Shown piece by piece: positions 1 to 7,426 of a stretch of 13,940 bases of DNA (positions are counted from its first letter, which is position 1; each line of letters opens with the position of its first letter). The stretch covers positions 1 through 13,940 of the forward strand of contig URYG01000071.1 of assembly GCA_900551985.1 (NCBI GenBank), written 5' to 3'. The position numbers were made by a program, and so were the translations under genes. Under the pieces are notes generated by a model. It was not told the origin of the DNA. It searched no databases and saw nothing but the letters and a program-made list of their open reading frames with translations. Origin of the DNA: an uncultured Prevotella sp. GTDB taxonomy: Bacteria > Bacteroidota > Bacteroidia > Bacteroidales > Bacteroidaceae.

Positions 1-1325
1 CCCTCACACTTATTGAGTTCTCCACGGAATCGCTTCTCTACGAGATGATGCAGGCGATCACGCAATGGCTCCAGCTCCATCTTGTCGATGACTTCGTTGA
101 TAAATGCAAACTGAAGGAGCAACTTAGCCTCCTCACGGCTCACACCACGCTGCTGCATATAGAACAATGCTGCATCATTGAGCTGACCCACGGTACTTCC
201 GTGCGCACACTTCACATCGTCGGCATAAATCTCCAGCATCGGCTGGGTGAACATGCGGGCTGTCTTCGTAGCACAGAGGTTCTGGTTGGTTTCCTGAGAA
301 GTGGTCTTCTGGGCACCATGACGAACCAATACTCTGCCGGCGAAAGCACCACGTGCCTCACCATCGAGCACATACTTATAAAGCTCGTTGCTGGTACAAT
401 GACCCACCTGGTGGTCGATGAGCGTATTGTTATCTACCACCTGGTTCTTGTCGGCAATCACACAACCATTGCAGAAGCATTCGGCTCCCTCGCCCTTGAA
501 TACGAGGTCGAGACGGTTGCGGGTGATACCGTTATGAAGCGTAATCACATTATGGTTCACACGACTGTTAGCCTGCTGCTCAATGTAAACGTTGCTGACA
601 CGACGGTTCTTGTAATGAGTCTCCTCCAGACAATAGAGGTCGAGACTGGCATTCTCGCCTACAAATGCCTCGATAACCTGGGTAGCGAGGAAGTTCTTGT
701 CATCGGCTGCATGATCGCAGAAGAGGAACTTAGCCTCAGCGCCCTGTTCCATCACGATGAGCACACGACGGTTTACCATCAAATCTACATCCGAACGGAG
801 AATATTGATGACCTGAATGGTACGCTCCACCTTTACGTTCTTTGGAACATAAATCAGCAAGCCATCCTGTGCCAGGAAAGTATTCAATGCGGTGATGCCA
901 TCTTCATCGGTTTTGGCTATCTTAGCATAGTATTTTGCGATGAAATCAGGGTTTTCTGTAGCAATCTTGTTCAAAGAGTCCACGATAACACCCTCTGGCA
1001 ACTCCACCTTTGGCAATGCCTTGCTATAGAAAGCATCATTCACCACGAAGTAGAGCGAAGTACTCAGGTTAGGCACATCGCAGCGGAAAGCCTCGTATGG
1101 ATCTACCGGAATTTCCAGTCTATTCAAGTTCAAGCCATAGTCTGGCTCGAAGATGGCGCTCATATCTGTGTACTTGTATCTTTCTACCTTTCGGGAAGGG
1201 AAGCCCAGGCGACGGAAGTCCTCGAAAGCAGCATCACGCACCGCATTGAGCACCTCAGCGCTGTTCTTCTTGATCATTCTCGAAGAAGACTGATACAAGT
1301 CTAAATATTGTTTTTCTGAATGCAT
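1..1325 (-). CDS. sufD: SufD, Fe-S cluster assembly scaffold subunit (3' end cut by window edge)
   Basis: SufD is the partner of SufB in the cytosolic SufBC2D complex that builds iron-sulfur clusters. The minus-strand frame stays open to the left edge, giving 441 visible codons, close to the full family length, so only a few C-terminal residues should be missing. The translation shows the SufD/SufB-type core. It includes the stretch VKCAHGSTVGQ, whose His375 matches by context the conserved SufD histidine (His360 in E. coli) implicated in cluster formation at the SufB-SufD interface. The start is placed at the ATG of 1325-1323 because a perfect AGGAGG lies 6 bases upstream. The in-frame ATG at 1331 directly abuts that site and is too close to use. 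It begins 15 bases after the sufC stop, so the two are almost certainly co-transcribed. A cysteine desulfurase gene (sufS) probably follows beyond the edge, but this is inference. Confidence 0.95.
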   Translation of the reverse strand, partial: MHSEKQYLDLYQSSSRMIKKNSAEVLNAVRDAAFEDFRRLGFPSRKVERYKYTDMSAIFEPDYGLNLNRLEIPVDPYEAFRCDVPNLSTSLYFVVNDAFYSKALPKVELPEGVIVDSLNKIATENPDFIAKYYAKIAKTDEDGITALNTFLAQDGLLIYVPKNVKVERTIQVINILRSDVDLMVNRRVLIVMEQGAEAKFLFCDHAADDKNFLATQVIEAFVGENASLDLYCLEETHYKNRRVSNVYIEQQANSRVNHNVITLHNGITRNRLDLVFKGEGAECFCNGCVIADKNQVVDNNTLIDHQVGHCTSNELYKYVLDGEARGAFAGRVLVRHGAQKTTSQETNQNLCATKTARMFTQPMLEIYADDVKCAHGSTVGQLNDAALFYMQQRGVSREEAKLLLQFAFINEVIDKMELEPLRDRLHHLVEKRFRGELNKCE

Positions 1326-1331
1326 AGCCAT

Positions 1332-1337
1332 CCTCCT
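1332..1337 (-). promoter_or_regulatory. Strong ribosome binding site of sufD
   Basis: The minus strand reads AGGAGG here, a full match to the anti-Shine-Dalgarno core, 6 bases before the ATG at 1325. It decides the sufD start against the ATG at 1331. Such a strong site is notable because most other genes in the window have weak sites or none. Confidence 0.85.
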
Positions 1338-1340
1338 TTA

Positions 1341-2096
1341 TTATTTCTCATCTACTTCAGCCTTGATCCAGTCGTAGCCACGAGCCTCAATCTCCTTGGC
1401 AAGTTCAGGACCGGCAGTCTTCACGATTCTACCCTTATAGAGTACGTGAACTACGCTTGGCTTAATCATATCGAGCAGACGCTCGTAGTGAGTGATGACG
1501 ATGGCAGAAGTCTGGTCGGTATGCATCTTGTTCACACCATCAGCTACGATACGCATCGCATCCACATCGAGACCAGAGTCGGTTTCATCGAGGATAGAGA
1601 GCTTTGGCTCCAACATGGCCATCTGGAAAATCTCGTTGCGCTTCTTCTCACCACCCGAGAAACCTTCGTTTACAGAACGGCGAGCCAACTTACTGTCCAA
1701 TTCCACCAACTCGCGTTTCTCGCGCATCAACTTCATGAATTCGCTTGTATTCAATGGCTCCAAACCCTGATACTCACGCTTGGCATTGATAGCCGCACGC
1801 ATGAAGTTGGTCATGGATACACCAGGAATCTCTACCGGATACTGGAAAGAGAGGAACAATCCCTCACGGGCACGATCCTCTGGCTTCATATCCAGAAGGT
1901 TCTTGCCGTTGAAGATAGCCTCACCCTTTGTTACGGTATAGAGAGGGTTACCTGTGAGCACAGCGCTCAAGGTTGACTTACCGGAACCGTTAGGTCCCAT
2001 GATAGCATGTATCTCACCATCGTTGATAGTCAGGTTGATACCTTTCAATATTTCTTTGCCTGCAATAGTAGCATGCAGATTCTTTACCTCTAACAT
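1341..2096 (-). CDS. sufC: SufC, ABC-type ATPase of the Suf Fe-S assembly complex
   Basis: SufC is the cytosolic ATPase that drives conformational change in the SufBCD scaffold during cluster assembly. The 251-residue protein has normal family length. It shows Walker A GPNGSGKST (34-42), the Q-loop glutamine in SFQYP (85), the signature FSGGEKKR (146-153), Walker B LSILDE (166-171) followed by TDSGLD, and the switch histidine in THYE (203). The TDSGLD D-loop and FSGGEKKR are typical of SufC rather than of transporter ATPases. The start is set at 2096 (MLEVKNLHAT). The frame opens further upstream to 2156, but those 20 residues lie over the end of the preceding gene and do not resemble SufC. 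No clear Shine-Dalgarno is seen; the leader is AT-rich, as is common in this phylum. It follows the beta-barrel gene by 22 bases and precedes sufD closely. Confidence 0.97.
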   Translation of the reverse strand: MLEVKNLHATIAGKEILKGINLTINDGEIHAIMGPNGSGKSTLSAVLTGNPLYTVTKGEAIFNGKNLLDMKPEDRAREGLFLSFQYPVEIPGVSMTNFMRAAINAKREYQGLEPLNTSEFMKLMREKRELVELDSKLARRSVNEGFSGGEKKRNEIFQMAMLEPKLSILDETDSGLDVDAMRIVADGVNKMHTDQTSAIVITHYERLLDMIKPSVVHVLYKGRIVKTAGPELAKEIEARGYDWIKAEVDEK

Positions 2097-2118
2097 AGTT
2101 ATATTTATGTATCTATAA

Positions 2119-2886
2119 TTATTCAAACAAGCCATCCCACAAACTTCTTCCGTCATTAGCAGTAAAAGTAAATGGAAAATTAAACTTTAAACCTACTGAT
2201 ACTGCATGGCGATGCAGTTGTCCATGATTATACGACGTATTCGAACTTCCCTTTTCCATGTAAGTAGCCCGATAGTGCGAGTCGAAACCAAGACGATAGC
2301 TGTATTCCACTTGTACTGCAATACTAGAAAACAAATAGAAATCCGCTCCAACCACAGGTCCTGCACTGAAACGTGGTAATCTTATCTTACCATATCCTTC
2401 GTATTCATACGTCTTCGTTCCCATTGAACCAGTCGTGATAGAAGCTGACTTGGAGAAATCCGAATGCTCTGCATCAAAAGCATAAAGCATATCGAGCCCC
2501 ATATAAGGTTGAACCCACCAATCCGTAGGAGCAACATACCATCTTCCGCCTAACATCAGTTGATTCATGTCATAAGCAGCCTCCCCCTTCAAAAAGGTAA
2601 CTTCTTCATGCTCATAACCTGCCTTTAAACTAAAATTCGTATTCGGCAAATAATATTCCGCATGAAACTTGGTCAACATTCCTATATTCTGGGTAGAACC
2701 GAAATGGTACTTTGGTACTTCCGCCCCCGTATGATGTGCATTCTGATAAAAGCCTCCACCAATATGAGCATCTATCGCCCATACTCTTTCGACATCATCA
2801 TCCTTATACTTAGGTCGTTTATAGGTAGTCTGTCCTACAACAGACATACCTGCCATCAGTAAGCATAAAAGCATTATCTTTCTCAT
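2119..2886 (-). CDS. Putative outer-membrane beta-barrel protein inserted between sufB and sufC
   Basis: This 255-residue protein is not recognised as a named family member. The N-terminus (MRKIMLLCLLMAGMSVVGQ) is a good Sec signal peptide, with probable cleavage near residues 18-19. The rest alternates hydrophobic and polar residues and is rich in aromatic and glycine residues (for example FSLKAGYEHEEV, LMLGGRWYV, SIAVQVEYSYRLGF, HAVSVGLKFNFPF), the pattern of a small porin-like or OmpA-like barrel of about eight strands. It ends in a short non-barrel tail. The start is backed by GAGGTGA at 2893-2899, 6 bases upstream. It lies 49 bases after sufB and 22 bases before sufC on the same strand, so it is probably transcribed with them. 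An envelope protein has no obvious role in cytosolic Fe-S assembly. Counted stretches are AT-rich (2161-2220 has 20 G/C of 60) against 32 of 60 in sufB at 3481-3540. CDS is secure; barrel function is inferred. Confidence 0.8.
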   Translation of the reverse strand: MRKIMLLCLLMAGMSVVGQTTYKRPKYKDDDVERVWAIDAHIGGGFYQNAHHTGAEVPKYHFGSTQNIGMLTKFHAEYYLPNTNFSLKAGYEHEEVTFLKGEAAYDMNQLMLGGRWYVAPTDWWVQPYMGLDMLYAFDAEHSDFSKSASITTGSMGTKTYEYEGYGKIRLPRFSAGPVVGADFYLFSSIAVQVEYSYRLGFDSHYRATYMEKGSSNTSYNHGQLHRHAVSVGLKFNFPFTFTANDGRSLWDGLFE

Positions 2887-2892
2887 AAGACG

Positions 2893-2899
2893 TCACCTC
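2893..2899 (-). promoter_or_regulatory. Ribosome binding site of the beta-barrel gene
   Basis: The minus strand reads GAGGTGA, a seven-base match to the 16S rRNA 3' end complement, 6 bases before the ATG at 2886. It supports translation of this gene in its own right rather than as a remnant. Confidence 0.75.
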
Positions 2900-2935
2900 A
2901 AAATTTGTTTCGTTATAGCCAATAGAAACTATCGC

Positions 2936-4387
2936 TTATCCTACGGTTCCTTCGAGTGAAACACTCAGGAGTTTCTGTGCCTCTACGGCAAACTCCATAG
3001 GCAACTTGTTGAGCACGTCCTTGGCATAACCGTTTACGATCAGGCCGACAGCTTCCTCGGTAGGAATGCCTCGCTGATTGCAATAGAAGAGCTGGTCTTC
3101 TGAAATCTTCGAGGTGGTTGCCTCATGTTCGAACACGGCTGTGTCGTTATGGGCATCCATGTATGGGAAGGTATGCGCTCCGCAATCGCTACCCAGCAAC
3201 AAAGAGTCGCAGGAACTGTAGTTGCGGGCATTGTCGGCATTGGATGTAGCACGAACCAGACCACGATAGGAGTTCTGGCTATGACCAGCCGAAATACCCT
3301 TAGAGATGATAGTACTCTTGGTGTTCTTACCCATGTGAATCATCTTGGTACCCGTATCAGCCTCCTGATAGTTGTTGGTAACAGCCACACTGTAGAACTC
3401 AGCTACAGAATTGTCACCACGCAAGATGCAGGAAGGATACTTCCAGGTAATCGCAGAACCTGTCTCTACCTGAGTCCAGCTCAGCTTAGAGTTAACACCA
3501 CGCAAGTCGCCTCGCTTGGTTACCAGGTTCAACACGCCACCCTTACCATGTTCATCACCAGGATACCAGTTCTGAACGGTAGAGTACTTCACCTCAGCAT
3601 TATCCTTGACGATAATCTCTACGATAGCAGCATGGAGCTGGTTCTCATCACGCATTGGCGCTGTACATCCCTCCAGGTAAGAAACGTAGGCATCATCATC
3701 GGCGATGATCAATGTACGCTCAAACTGACCGGTATTACGGGCATTGATGCGGAAGTAACTGCTCAACTCCATCGGACAGCGGACGCCCTTAGGAATATAG
3801 ACGAATGAGCCATCACTGAATACGCAACTGTTCAAGGCTGCATAGAAGTTATCACGATAAGGAACCACGGTTCCCAAATACTCTCTTACCAAATCAGGAT
3901 GTTCCTTCACCGCCTCGCCGATACTGCAGAAGATGACACCCTTCTCACGGAGTTTCTCCTTGAAGGTAGTCTTCACCGATACAGAGTCCATGATGGCATC
4001 CACGGCAGTGCCGCTCAAAGCCAAGCGCTCCTCCAGAGGAATACCGAGCTTATCGAATGTCTTCTCCAGCTCAGGATCAATCTCCTTGTTCTCTGGCTTC
4101 TTTGCCAAAGGATCGGCATAGTATGAAATCTCCTGGTAGTCAACAGGTGGCACGTGCACGTGTCCCCACTTTGGCTCCTTGAGCGTCTTCCAGTAATTGT
4201 AGGCTTTCAGACGAAATTCGAGCATCCAGTCTGGCTCTCCCTTCTTCTGCGAGATCAGGCGCACAACATCCTCGTTGAGACCCTTTTCTATGATTTCAGT
4301 ATGTACATCGGTGGTAAAACCATACTCGTATTTCTGGTCTATCACATCCTTGACAACCTGATTCTGTTCTTTCTCTATTTCTGCCAT
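2936..4387 (-). CDS. sufB: SufB, Fe-S cluster assembly scaffold
   Basis: SufB is the scaffold subunit on which nascent iron-sulfur clusters form in the cytosolic SufBCD complex. The 483-residue protein matches family length (about 470-495) and is readily recognised by blocks such as VRCPMELSSYFRIN (202-215), EGCTAPMRDENQLHAA (239-254), GRGDL-type core, SAGHSQNSYRGLV (366-378) and DQLFYCNQRG (431-440). Cys393 in SSCDSLLLG corresponds by context to E. coli Cys405, a proposed cluster ligand. Cys241 in EGCTAP corresponds to the sulfur-accepting Cys254. Both assignments are by remembered alignment. It is the first suf gene, 93 bases downstream of infB on the same strand. No strong Shine-Dalgarno and no TAnnTTTG promoter were found in that gap, so it may depend on readthrough from infB or on a promoter of another kind. 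Confidence 0.97.
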   Translation of the reverse strand: MAEIEKEQNQVVKDVIDQKYEYGFTTDVHTEIIEKGLNEDVVRLISQKKGEPDWMLEFRLKAYNYWKTLKEPKWGHVHVPPVDYQEISYYADPLAKKPENKEIDPELEKTFDKLGIPLEERLALSGTAVDAIMDSVSVKTTFKEKLREKGVIFCSIGEAVKEHPDLVREYLGTVVPYRDNFYAALNSCVFSDGSFVYIPKGVRCPMELSSYFRINARNTGQFERTLIIADDDAYVSYLEGCTAPMRDENQLHAAIVEIIVKDNAEVKYSTVQNWYPGDEHGKGGVLNLVTKRGDLRGVNSKLSWTQVETGSAITWKYPSCILRGDNSVAEFYSVAVTNNYQEADTGTKMIHMGKNTKSTIISKGISAGHSQNSYRGLVRATSNADNARNYSSCDSLLLGSDCGAHTFPYMDAHNDTAVFEHEATTSKISEDQLFYCNQRGIPTEEAVGLIVNGYAKDVLNKLPMEFAVEAQKLLSVSLEGTVG

Positions 4388-4424
4388 TTTATTTAGAATA
4401 ACCTTTCGTTATTTTAACCCTAAA

Positions 4425-4454
4425 TAGGGATAAGCCGCTGAGGACTCATCCCTA
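4425..4454 (-). terminator. Hairpin between infB and sufB (weak terminator or leader element)
   Basis: Arms 4425-4434 and 4445-4454 form a 10-pair stem with one G-U pair on the minus-strand RNA and a 10-base loop. A true U-tract does not follow (the next bases read TTTAGGG), so it is a poor intrinsic terminator. It may partly terminate infB transcripts or structure the sufB leader. The left arm can also pair with a second copy of its partner (4418-4429). Confidence 0.4.
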
Positions 4455-4480
4455 CCTTATTATATATAATATATGCTATA

Positions 4481-7363
4481 TTACAATTTCTGCTCTACCT
4501 CGATTTCTGTGAAGGTCTCGATAACGTCGCCTTCCTGGATATCGTTGTAGTTGACAAGGCTCAAACCGCATTCCATACCGGTAACCACCTCCTTGACATC
4601 GTCCTTGTAACGCTTCAAGGCACCGATTTCAGCTGTACGGATCACGATACCGTCACGGATGACGCGAGCCTTATCCTTAGCGTGTACCTTACCCTCGGTA
4701 ACGAGACCACCGGCAATAGTACCCACCTTAGAAATCTTGAAGGTCTGCTTCACCTCAACCTGACCGGTAACGATTTCCTTCTTCACCTTGTCGAGCATAC
4801 CTACCATCGCACTCTTGATATCGTCGATAGCATCGTAGATGATAGAGTATGTGTTGATTTCAACACCCTCACGGTCGGCAGCCTTACGAGCATCGGCAGA
4901 TGGACGAACCTGGAAACCAACGATGACTGCATCTGATGCAGATGCCAGCATCACGTCGTTCTCAGAAATCTGACCTACCGCCTTGTTCACTACATTCACC
5001 TGAACCTTCTCGGTAGAAAGCTTGATGAATGAGTCGCTCAATGCCTCAACAGAACCGTCGGTATCACCCTTCACGATGACGTTCAACTCGTGGAACTCAC
5101 CACGTGCGATACGGTGAGAAATATCACCCAAGGTCAAGCGCTTCTGAGTACGCAAGCCCTGCTCACGCTGCAACTGCTCACGCTTGTTGGCAATTTCGCG
5201 AGCCTCCTGCTCAGTCTCGATTACGTGGAACTGGTCACCTGCAGTAGGCGCACCGTTCAAACCGAGGATGATAGCTGGCTCAGCTGGAGCAGCTGACTTA
5301 ATGTTGGCATTACGCTCATTGAACATCGCCTTCACACGACCCCAAGAAGTACCGGCGAGAACGATGTCGCCAACCTTCAAGGTACCGTTGGCTACCAATA
5401 CGGTAGAAACATATCCACGACCCTTGTCGAGAGAAGACTCAATGATGGTACCTGTTGCACGACGGTTAGGGTTAGCCTTCAAGTCGAGCATATCAGCCTC
5501 GAGGAGCACCTTGTCGAGCAAATCGTGAACACCGATACCCTTCTTAGCACTGATTTCCTGACACTGATACTTACCACCCCACTCCTCAACGAGCAGGTTC
5601 ATGTTAGCCAAGTCCTCACGGATACGATCTGGGTTAGCACCTGGCTTATCAATCTTGTTGATAGCGAATACCATTGGCACACCGGCAGCCTGCGCATGAG
5701 CGATAGCCTCCTTGGTAGTAGGCATCACAGAGTCATCGGCCGCGATGATAATGATGGCGATATCGGTAGCCTGAGCACCACGGGCACGCATGGCGGTAAA
5801 CGCCTCATGACCTGGGGTATCCAGGAAGGTAACCTTGCGACCGCTATTCAGAGTAACACTGTAGGCACCGATATGCTGGGTAATACCACCTGCCTCACCG
5901 GCAATCACATTGGTATTGCGGATATAGTCGAGCAAAGAGGTCTTACCATGGTCAACGTGACCCATGACGGTTACGATTGGAGCACGTGGAACCAAGTCGT
6001 TCTCATCATCCTCTTCCTCGCTCACAGCCTCCTGAACCTCGGCACTCACGTATTCGGTCTTGAAACCGAACTCCTCAGCCACCATGTTGATGGTCTCAGC
6101 ATCCAGACGCTGGTTGATAGATACCATGATACCTACACCCATCAAGGTAGAGATAACCTGAGTAACGCTGATGTCCATCATCGTAGCCAACTCGCTAACG
6201 GTAACGAACTCTGTAAGCTTCAGAATCTTGCTTTCCTTCTGCTCCTGACGAGCCAGGTCCTGCAACTTCTCCTGCACAGCCTCACGCTTCTCCTTACGAT
6301 ACTTAGCACCCTTCTTGTTCTGGCTCTTGCTGGTCAAGCGAGCGAGAGTCTCCTTTACCTGGCGTGCTACAGCCTCGTCGTCCACCTCAATCTGACGCTG
6401 GTTGCCACGGTTGTTATTGTTATTGCCGCGGTTGTTATTATTATTTCTATTCTTGTTCTTATTCTTCTTGTTGTTGCCACCATTGTTGCCCTTGTTCTGG
6501 CCATTACCCTCGGCACTGTTGTTCTTAGCCTCGGCATTGATGTCAACACGCTCCTTGTTGATACGAACACGCTTCTTGCGATCATTGTGCTGCTGCGCCA
6601 ACTTCTCCTCACGCTCCTTGCGGCGCTCCTCCTTAGACTTCTTCTTAGGACGAGTGCTCTGATTGAGAGAAGAAAGATCAATCTTACCCAACACCTTAGG
6701 TTCATTTGAAGTATATTTCTTCTCACTCTTCAATGTGAATACGCTAGAAGGCTGGCTGTTGCCAGCAGTTTTCTGCTCAGCATTCTGATGCTGAGCCTCT
6801 ACATTCTTGTTACCTTGTGCAGCATTCTTCTGACCCTTAAAGTCGTTCATCTTTGGCTGCTGTGACTTTTGCTGATTCTCTTGTTTCATCTCTTGTTTTT
6901 GGTGAGATCCATGGTTAGATCTCTGGTCATGTTTTGGCTCATTACGATGAGCTTCTTTCACTGGCGCAGGACTGACGGCAGCAGTCTCATGCTTCGGTGC
7001 CTCCGACTTTTTAACAGCAGACTCTGCAGACTTACCCTTTCCGATGCTATCCAGGTCGATCTTACCCAACGGCTTATACTGCTGCTGGTTGCTCGACTCC
7101 AATAAGCTTTCGGCACGATGGTCCTTCTGCTCAGGCGCACGCTTCTTATCCTTGGCCTTTTTGGTGATGAGTTTCTCGGCCTGATCACGAACCTCCTTAT
7201 CTTGACTGAAGGCATCGTTCAATGCCTTGTATTGCTGGTCGCTGAGTTTGAAGCTCGGTTCGGCCTTGACCTCTCCCAGGTCCTTTCTTTTTTCTAGGAA
7301 TTCAACTGCCGTCTGAAGTCCTATATTCAATTCACGTAGTGCTTTATTTAATCTGATGCTCAT
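4481..7363 (-). CDS. infB: Translation initiation factor IF-2
   Basis: IF-2 is the cytosolic GTPase that brings fMet-tRNA to the 30S subunit and promotes subunit joining. The 960-residue protein has a short N-terminal IF2_N-like segment (1-65). A long charged, low-complexity linker (about 70-380) follows, with an Asn/Lys/Gly-rich stretch at 281-324. A second IF2_N-like module spans about 382-434. The G domain shows GHVDHGKT (468-475), the switch I block GITQHIGAY (493-501), DTPGHE (515-520), NKID (569-572) and SAKKG (605-609). The C-terminal half continues through the expected IF-2 domains to a normal end. The linker contains the same motif LGKIDL twice (99-104 and 225-230). AGGAGA at 7376-7381 lies 12 bases before the start, rather far. 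It is the third gene of rimP-nusA-infB, an arrangement widely conserved in bacteria. Confidence 0.98.
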   Translation of the reverse strand: MSIRLNKALRELNIGLQTAVEFLEKRKDLGEVKAEPSFKLSDQQYKALNDAFSQDKEVRDQAEKLITKKAKDKKRAPEQKDHRAESLLESSNQQQYKPLGKIDLDSIGKGKSAESAVKKSEAPKHETAAVSPAPVKEAHRNEPKHDQRSNHGSHQKQEMKQENQQKSQQPKMNDFKGQKNAAQGNKNVEAQHQNAEQKTAGNSQPSSVFTLKSEKKYTSNEPKVLGKIDLSSLNQSTRPKKKSKEERRKEREEKLAQQHNDRKKRVRINKERVDINAEAKNNSAEGNGQNKGNNGGNNKKNKNKNRNNNNNRGNNNNNRGNQRQIEVDDEAVARQVKETLARLTSKSQNKKGAKYRKEKREAVQEKLQDLARQEQKESKILKLTEFVTVSELATMMDISVTQVISTLMGVGIMVSINQRLDAETINMVAEEFGFKTEYVSAEVQEAVSEEEDDENDLVPRAPIVTVMGHVDHGKTSLLDYIRNTNVIAGEAGGITQHIGAYSVTLNSGRKVTFLDTPGHEAFTAMRARGAQATDIAIIIIAADDSVMPTTKEAIAHAQAAGVPMVFAINKIDKPGANPDRIREDLANMNLLVEEWGGKYQCQEISAKKGIGVHDLLDKVLLEADMLDLKANPNRRATGTIIESSLDKGRGYVSTVLVANGTLKVGDIVLAGTSWGRVKAMFNERNANIKSAAPAEPAIILGLNGAPTAGDQFHVIETEQEAREIANKREQLQREQGLRTQKRLTLGDISHRIARGEFHELNVIVKGDTDGSVEALSDSFIKLSTEKVQVNVVNKAVGQISENDVMLASASDAVIVGFQVRPSADARKAADREGVEINTYSIIYDAIDDIKSAMVGMLDKVKKEIVTGQVEVKQTFKISKVGTIAGGLVTEGKVHAKDKARVIRDGIVIRTAEIGALKRYKDDVKEVVTGMECGLSLVNYNDIQEGDVIETFTEIEVEQKL

Positions 7364-7396
7364 AAATTATTTTATTCTCCTATTTTAAAAGTTAGA

Positions 7397-7425
7397 TTCC
7401 CTGCAAGCACTCGCCAGCAAGGGAA
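7397..7425 (-). other. Intercistronic hairpin between nusA and infB
   Basis: Just after the nusA stop the minus-strand RNA can form TTCCC/GGGAA, a one-base bulge, then TGC/GCA around a 12-base loop. Only a short, interrupted T-rich run follows, so it is at most a weak terminator. It may instead protect mRNA ends or tune infB relative to nusA. Confidence 0.35.
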
Positions 7426-7426
7426 A

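Noticed and set aside
45..1304. Long plus-strand open frame opposite sufD
   Set aside because: It is antisense to a clearly recognisable SufD and resembles no protein; open antisense frames are common opposite strongly codon-biased genes.
2097..2156. 20-residue N-terminal extension of SufC
   Set aside because: It overlaps the end of the preceding gene, lacks SufC similarity, and the downstream ATG gives the standard N-terminus and length.
2887..2935. Promoter for the beta-barrel gene (AAATTTTG resembling TAnnTTTG)
   Set aside because: The essential TA is missing and no TTTG lies 20 bases upstream, so the match is not better than chance in AT-rich sequence.
5525..6709. 394-codon plus-strand open frame opposite infB
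   Set aside because: It is a shadow of IF-2. Its Leu/Val/Ile-rich stretch is the complement of the Asn/Lys linker codons rather than a membrane protein.
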